A DNA stretch of 20,907 nucleotides from Candidatus Helarchaeota archaeon. Its GTDB lineage: Archaea; Asgardarchaeota; Lokiarchaeia; Helarchaeales; HEL-GB-A. Below, in pieces: positions 20,601-20,907 of this stretch. The stretch is taken from NCBI GenBank assembly GCA_013375455.1, contig JABXJT010000084.1, positions 1-20,907 of the forward strand, given 5' to 3'. Below the pieces are notes generated by a model, which saw only the letters and a list, made by a program, of their open reading frames with translations, did no database searches and had not been told where the DNA came from. Each line of letters begins with the position of its first letter. The first letter of the stretch is position 1. The translations under genes and the position numbers were made by a program.

Positions 20601-20907
20601 AGTTTGGACAAGTAATCAAACCACTTTCGTTCGTACTACAATAACATTTGGCAGCGGCGGCTTTCACGTTTCAAGTTGGGGAGAAATAATAAGGGATGGT
20701 AATAATTTATGGGTGAATGCTGAAGTTTGGAGATTAACAGGCGCTGCTTTCACACAAGCTTACTGGGATATCTCACATAATTATGAAATCGAACATTTGC
20801 CAAGCGGAAATTATAATTTCTTATTTAAAACCTGGGATAATGATATCGTAAGCATAGATTTCCTCTCAAAGGAAATAATCACGGTCATCCCCACAGGAAA
20901 TGCCCTT
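14677..20907 (+). CDS. Giant cell-surface protein: lectin-like domain, 8-blade propeller, 14 FN3 domains (3' partial)
   Basis: An uninterrupted frame of at least 2077 codons, leaving the window without a stop. Residues 1-12 are basic and 13-32 form a membrane segment (LVMILFVILIALLVFSLI), a signal anchor. Residues about 55-243 look like a concanavalin/LamG-type sandwich (ENFNSSVLDSKWNW, FDYFYFEEL). A Pro-rich linker leads to eight repeats of about 40 residues at 259-595, each shaped like TPLWSF-DTG...VAIS-DG-YIVAG...VYLF, a PQQ/WD40-like propeller. From about 604 to 1963 come 14 FN3 domains of about 97 residues, each opening with a variant of PPAKVTGV and most carrying Y-Y-Y-R-I-S-A-V-D-E-V-P-N-E-G. 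The last 110 residues are a different beta-rich domain (TVSLIVWTSNQTTFVR). Likely an adhesin or envelope protein; ligand unknown. Confidence 0.9.
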   Translation, partial: MGICDHRRNFRTLVMILFVILIALLVFSLINLKKEFGCVSQERLSSSGFNDLTIDIRENFNSSVLDSKWNWQSDSQNISSWSLNANSGYLRITSPKVLTSWQWEITDVPYMYQTLPEGNWQIEIHVNEPTANEFANGIILYKDFNYWMIFANSVDSAGEMNLLRIKEGTVPDNMCGGGRGNNMPYLRLKKMGSLYYCFGSLDGNTWSDFGNCYTDTSYIRMGIWAQSHWSGTFSSDFDYFYFEELSEEPPPPDPNDKQPLWSYDTGNIVYAVEMTPDGQSIVAGTGNSVHLCDKDSSTPIWSFDTGDVVTAVDISDDGNYIVSAGGVLDHPGDVFLWQRDSSTPLWKFTGTGNFASIAISADGQYFAAGDRLANELHFWHKDSSVPLWSFNAVSGNWESVAISADGNYLVASDGFYHDYVYFFHTTSPVPLWSYECGSDVWSVDMTPDGRYITASSKDRRIYSWESSSSTPLWSYTTGHEAFSVSISNDGQYVAGGGRDKTIRLFDHFDSTPVWNYLLDSEIWAERAVSLSGNGEYIAVGTQNSKIYCFHRSNSNPLWNFSTITGRVAAVALSENGQYLVAGAKDHKVYLFENFDSQEPSQDDIPPEQVTGLTVTAESIGNCLTLVWNPSIAPDFWYYKIYRSTTCGFTPGPGNFLATSMTNTYLDIGLTDDITYYYRISALDEVPNEGTYSQEVSGVPGDSEPPAKVVGVSVAVVAAGNALNLTWTASAATDFVEYWVYRSEISGFIPSGATLIATPATNQYLDFVLVDDVTYYYRISAVDEVPNEGIRSDEKSGTPHDSEPPWKVMGLSISDPQIGDTLDLSWTTNSEPDVAGYRIYREIFSGFTPGSGNFIVETVEISYRDTGLTDGQPYYYRVRAIDEVPNEGSPSDELYGVPHDSMPPAKVRGFTQTIVSPDTISLSWTANTEPDLANYKVYRSTTSGFTPGAVYLIACPTTNYYLDSGLIEGQTYYYRITAVDEVPNEGTPSDEANGRPPPVDPPAKVTGVSISVVPEGNALSLSWTANTEPDLANYKVYRSMTPGFIPSLGNFVATSMTNTYLDTGLTDDLTYYYRISALDEVPNEGTPSDQASGTPHDSCAPEKVLGVSIAVIATGNQLNLTWTASTAADFVRYNVHRSTTSGFTPSGATLIASPATYQYLDSGLTDGIIYYYRISAVDEVPNEGSYCDEISACSIDIVAPNQVTGVTIAAVAVGNALTLCWDTSVASDLVEYRIYRSTTSGGPYSNIANSTPASYTDSGLIDGTTYYYVVSAVDEVPNEGFISQEVSGVPRDTTPPSKVTGVATSVNPDNSITLSWTASAATDFDHYNIYRSTTSGFVPGPINLIATSVTNSYTDNNRLERTNYYYRISALDEVPNEGTYSNEVGNYLPRPEPPQVTGVTVKVRPEGNGLDISWTDAGWYVVGYRVYRSTISGSTPGLANLVASVANNWYNDTGLCDGTTYYYRIVAYDEVPNFGTASSEVSGTPQDFVAPNKVIGLTVTNPTTGKQLDVSWTANTEADLAGYRIYRRNESGSYSLLTTVGSITSSYQDISVTDGVTYFYKVAAYDEVPNEGGNSSEVGGISTNVLPPARVTGLTIVSSSKTSLYLSWTPNTEPDLKWYNIYRSTSRGFTPEPANKIANATTPYYNDTGLIYLQKYYYRVSAEDIADLEGPFSSQKAGPGEIFLPKPVNVKVMVITTGNTLYLNWNNVSGADTYNIYRDIVPGFIPTPERFIKNVDTNETYDIGLTDNVTYYYRIAGVSPEYVEGHISDEVNNTPVDVDAPPQVTGLIVTNPGTGNRLTLSWNASTVADFNHYRIYRNGSLLTTRTTTTYTDTVLLDNLVYLYEISAVDDGGPVPNEGPNSTAVAGTPTDVTPPAQVTGVTITVIPTGNQLNITWTASTAVDFDHYKVYRNTTYEFTPTPANLVANTTINYYLDTNVIVRMTYYYRISAVDEAGNEGAASDTLGGYPIVSHTVSLIVWTSNQTTFVRTTITFGSGGFHVSSWGEIIRDGNNLWVNAEVWRLTGAAFTQAYWDISHNYEIEHLPSGNYNFLFKTWDNDIVSIDFLSKEIITVIPTGNAL
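16489..20565 (+). repeat. Tandem array of 14 FN3-coding repeats (about 291 bp each)
   Basis: Fourteen in-frame units, each marked at its start by a PPxKVTGV-like octet and near its end by DEVPNEG or a variant. Units 12 and 13 are the most divergent (LPKPVNVKV; SPEYVEGH in place of DEVPNEG). Some pairs are nearly identical over short stretches and several units are GC-rich relative to neighbours, signs of exchange between repeats. Confidence 0.88.

Overview
The window reads as a chromosomal segment of an archaeon, most likely an Asgard archaeon. It carries archaeal-type DnaG, uS2 with archaeal-style extension, archaeal CoaD, a DUF1512 protein, Ftr and HdrCB of the H4MPT/Hdr C1 metabolism, BHB-type tRNA introns, TATA/BRE-style promoters, and a free-standing Ras/Rab-like small GTPase with all five G boxes. 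The GTPase is the main reason for choosing Asgard; the assignment is inference, because no 16S rRNA or marker phylogeny is available here.

Layout. 170-700: small GTPase. 796-1055: a perfect hairpin and a tiny gene. 1140-2363 (minus): two-TM peptide and formylmethanofuran:H4MPT formyltransferase (ftr). 2504-3682: polytopic CTP-dependent polyprenol (dolichol/phytol-type) kinase. 3756-3842: a 28-residue Lys/Arg/Gly protein with its own strong promoter. 4064-5532: hdrC-hdrB with a one-base stop/start overlap, preceded by three tandem 11-mers. 5540-7760 (minus): DUF1512 membrane protein, two-TM Cys-motif protein and coaD, apparently one operon. 8047-8285: a 5S rRNA gene whose 3' half precedes its 5' half. 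8382-10201: five tRNA genes, Trp(CCA), Pro(TGG), Thr(TGT, minus), elongator Met(CAT) and Leu(TAA). Four of these are interrupted by about nine introns in total, and a LAGLIDADG endonuclease gene sits among them. 10430-10535: small RNA candidate. 10575-13036: dnaG and rpsB (uS2). 13171-13650: a tiny gene and a highly structured RNA of about 310 nt. 13756-14517: membrane protein of unknown function. 14677 to the end: a giant surface protein (N-terminal membrane anchor, concanavalin-like sandwich, eight-bladed propeller, 14 fibronectin type III domains), cut off by the window edge.

The most unusual item is the 5S locus. The conserved 5S segments are in swapped order. The natural 5' and 3' ends (helix I) are fused through a TTTG tetraloop, and all the expected helices can still be drawn. 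Joining the new ends would restore the correct loop length and give an RNA of about 121 nt. The locus is bracketed by a perfect 13-bp inverted repeat that begins at the predicted transcription start. I read it as a circularly permuted 5S rRNA gene. With the multi-intron tRNAs next to it, the region looks like a hotspot of unusual archaeal RNA processing.

Metabolically, Ftr and HdrBC fit an H4MPT Wood-Ljungdahl or related C1 pathway with electron bifurcation. CoaD supplies CoA, and the polyprenol kinase fits isoprenoid lipid or glycan-carrier recycling. The giant FN3 protein is probably an adhesin or cell-envelope protein. Its domains show patches of contrasting base composition and near-identical blocks, pointing to recombination among repeats.
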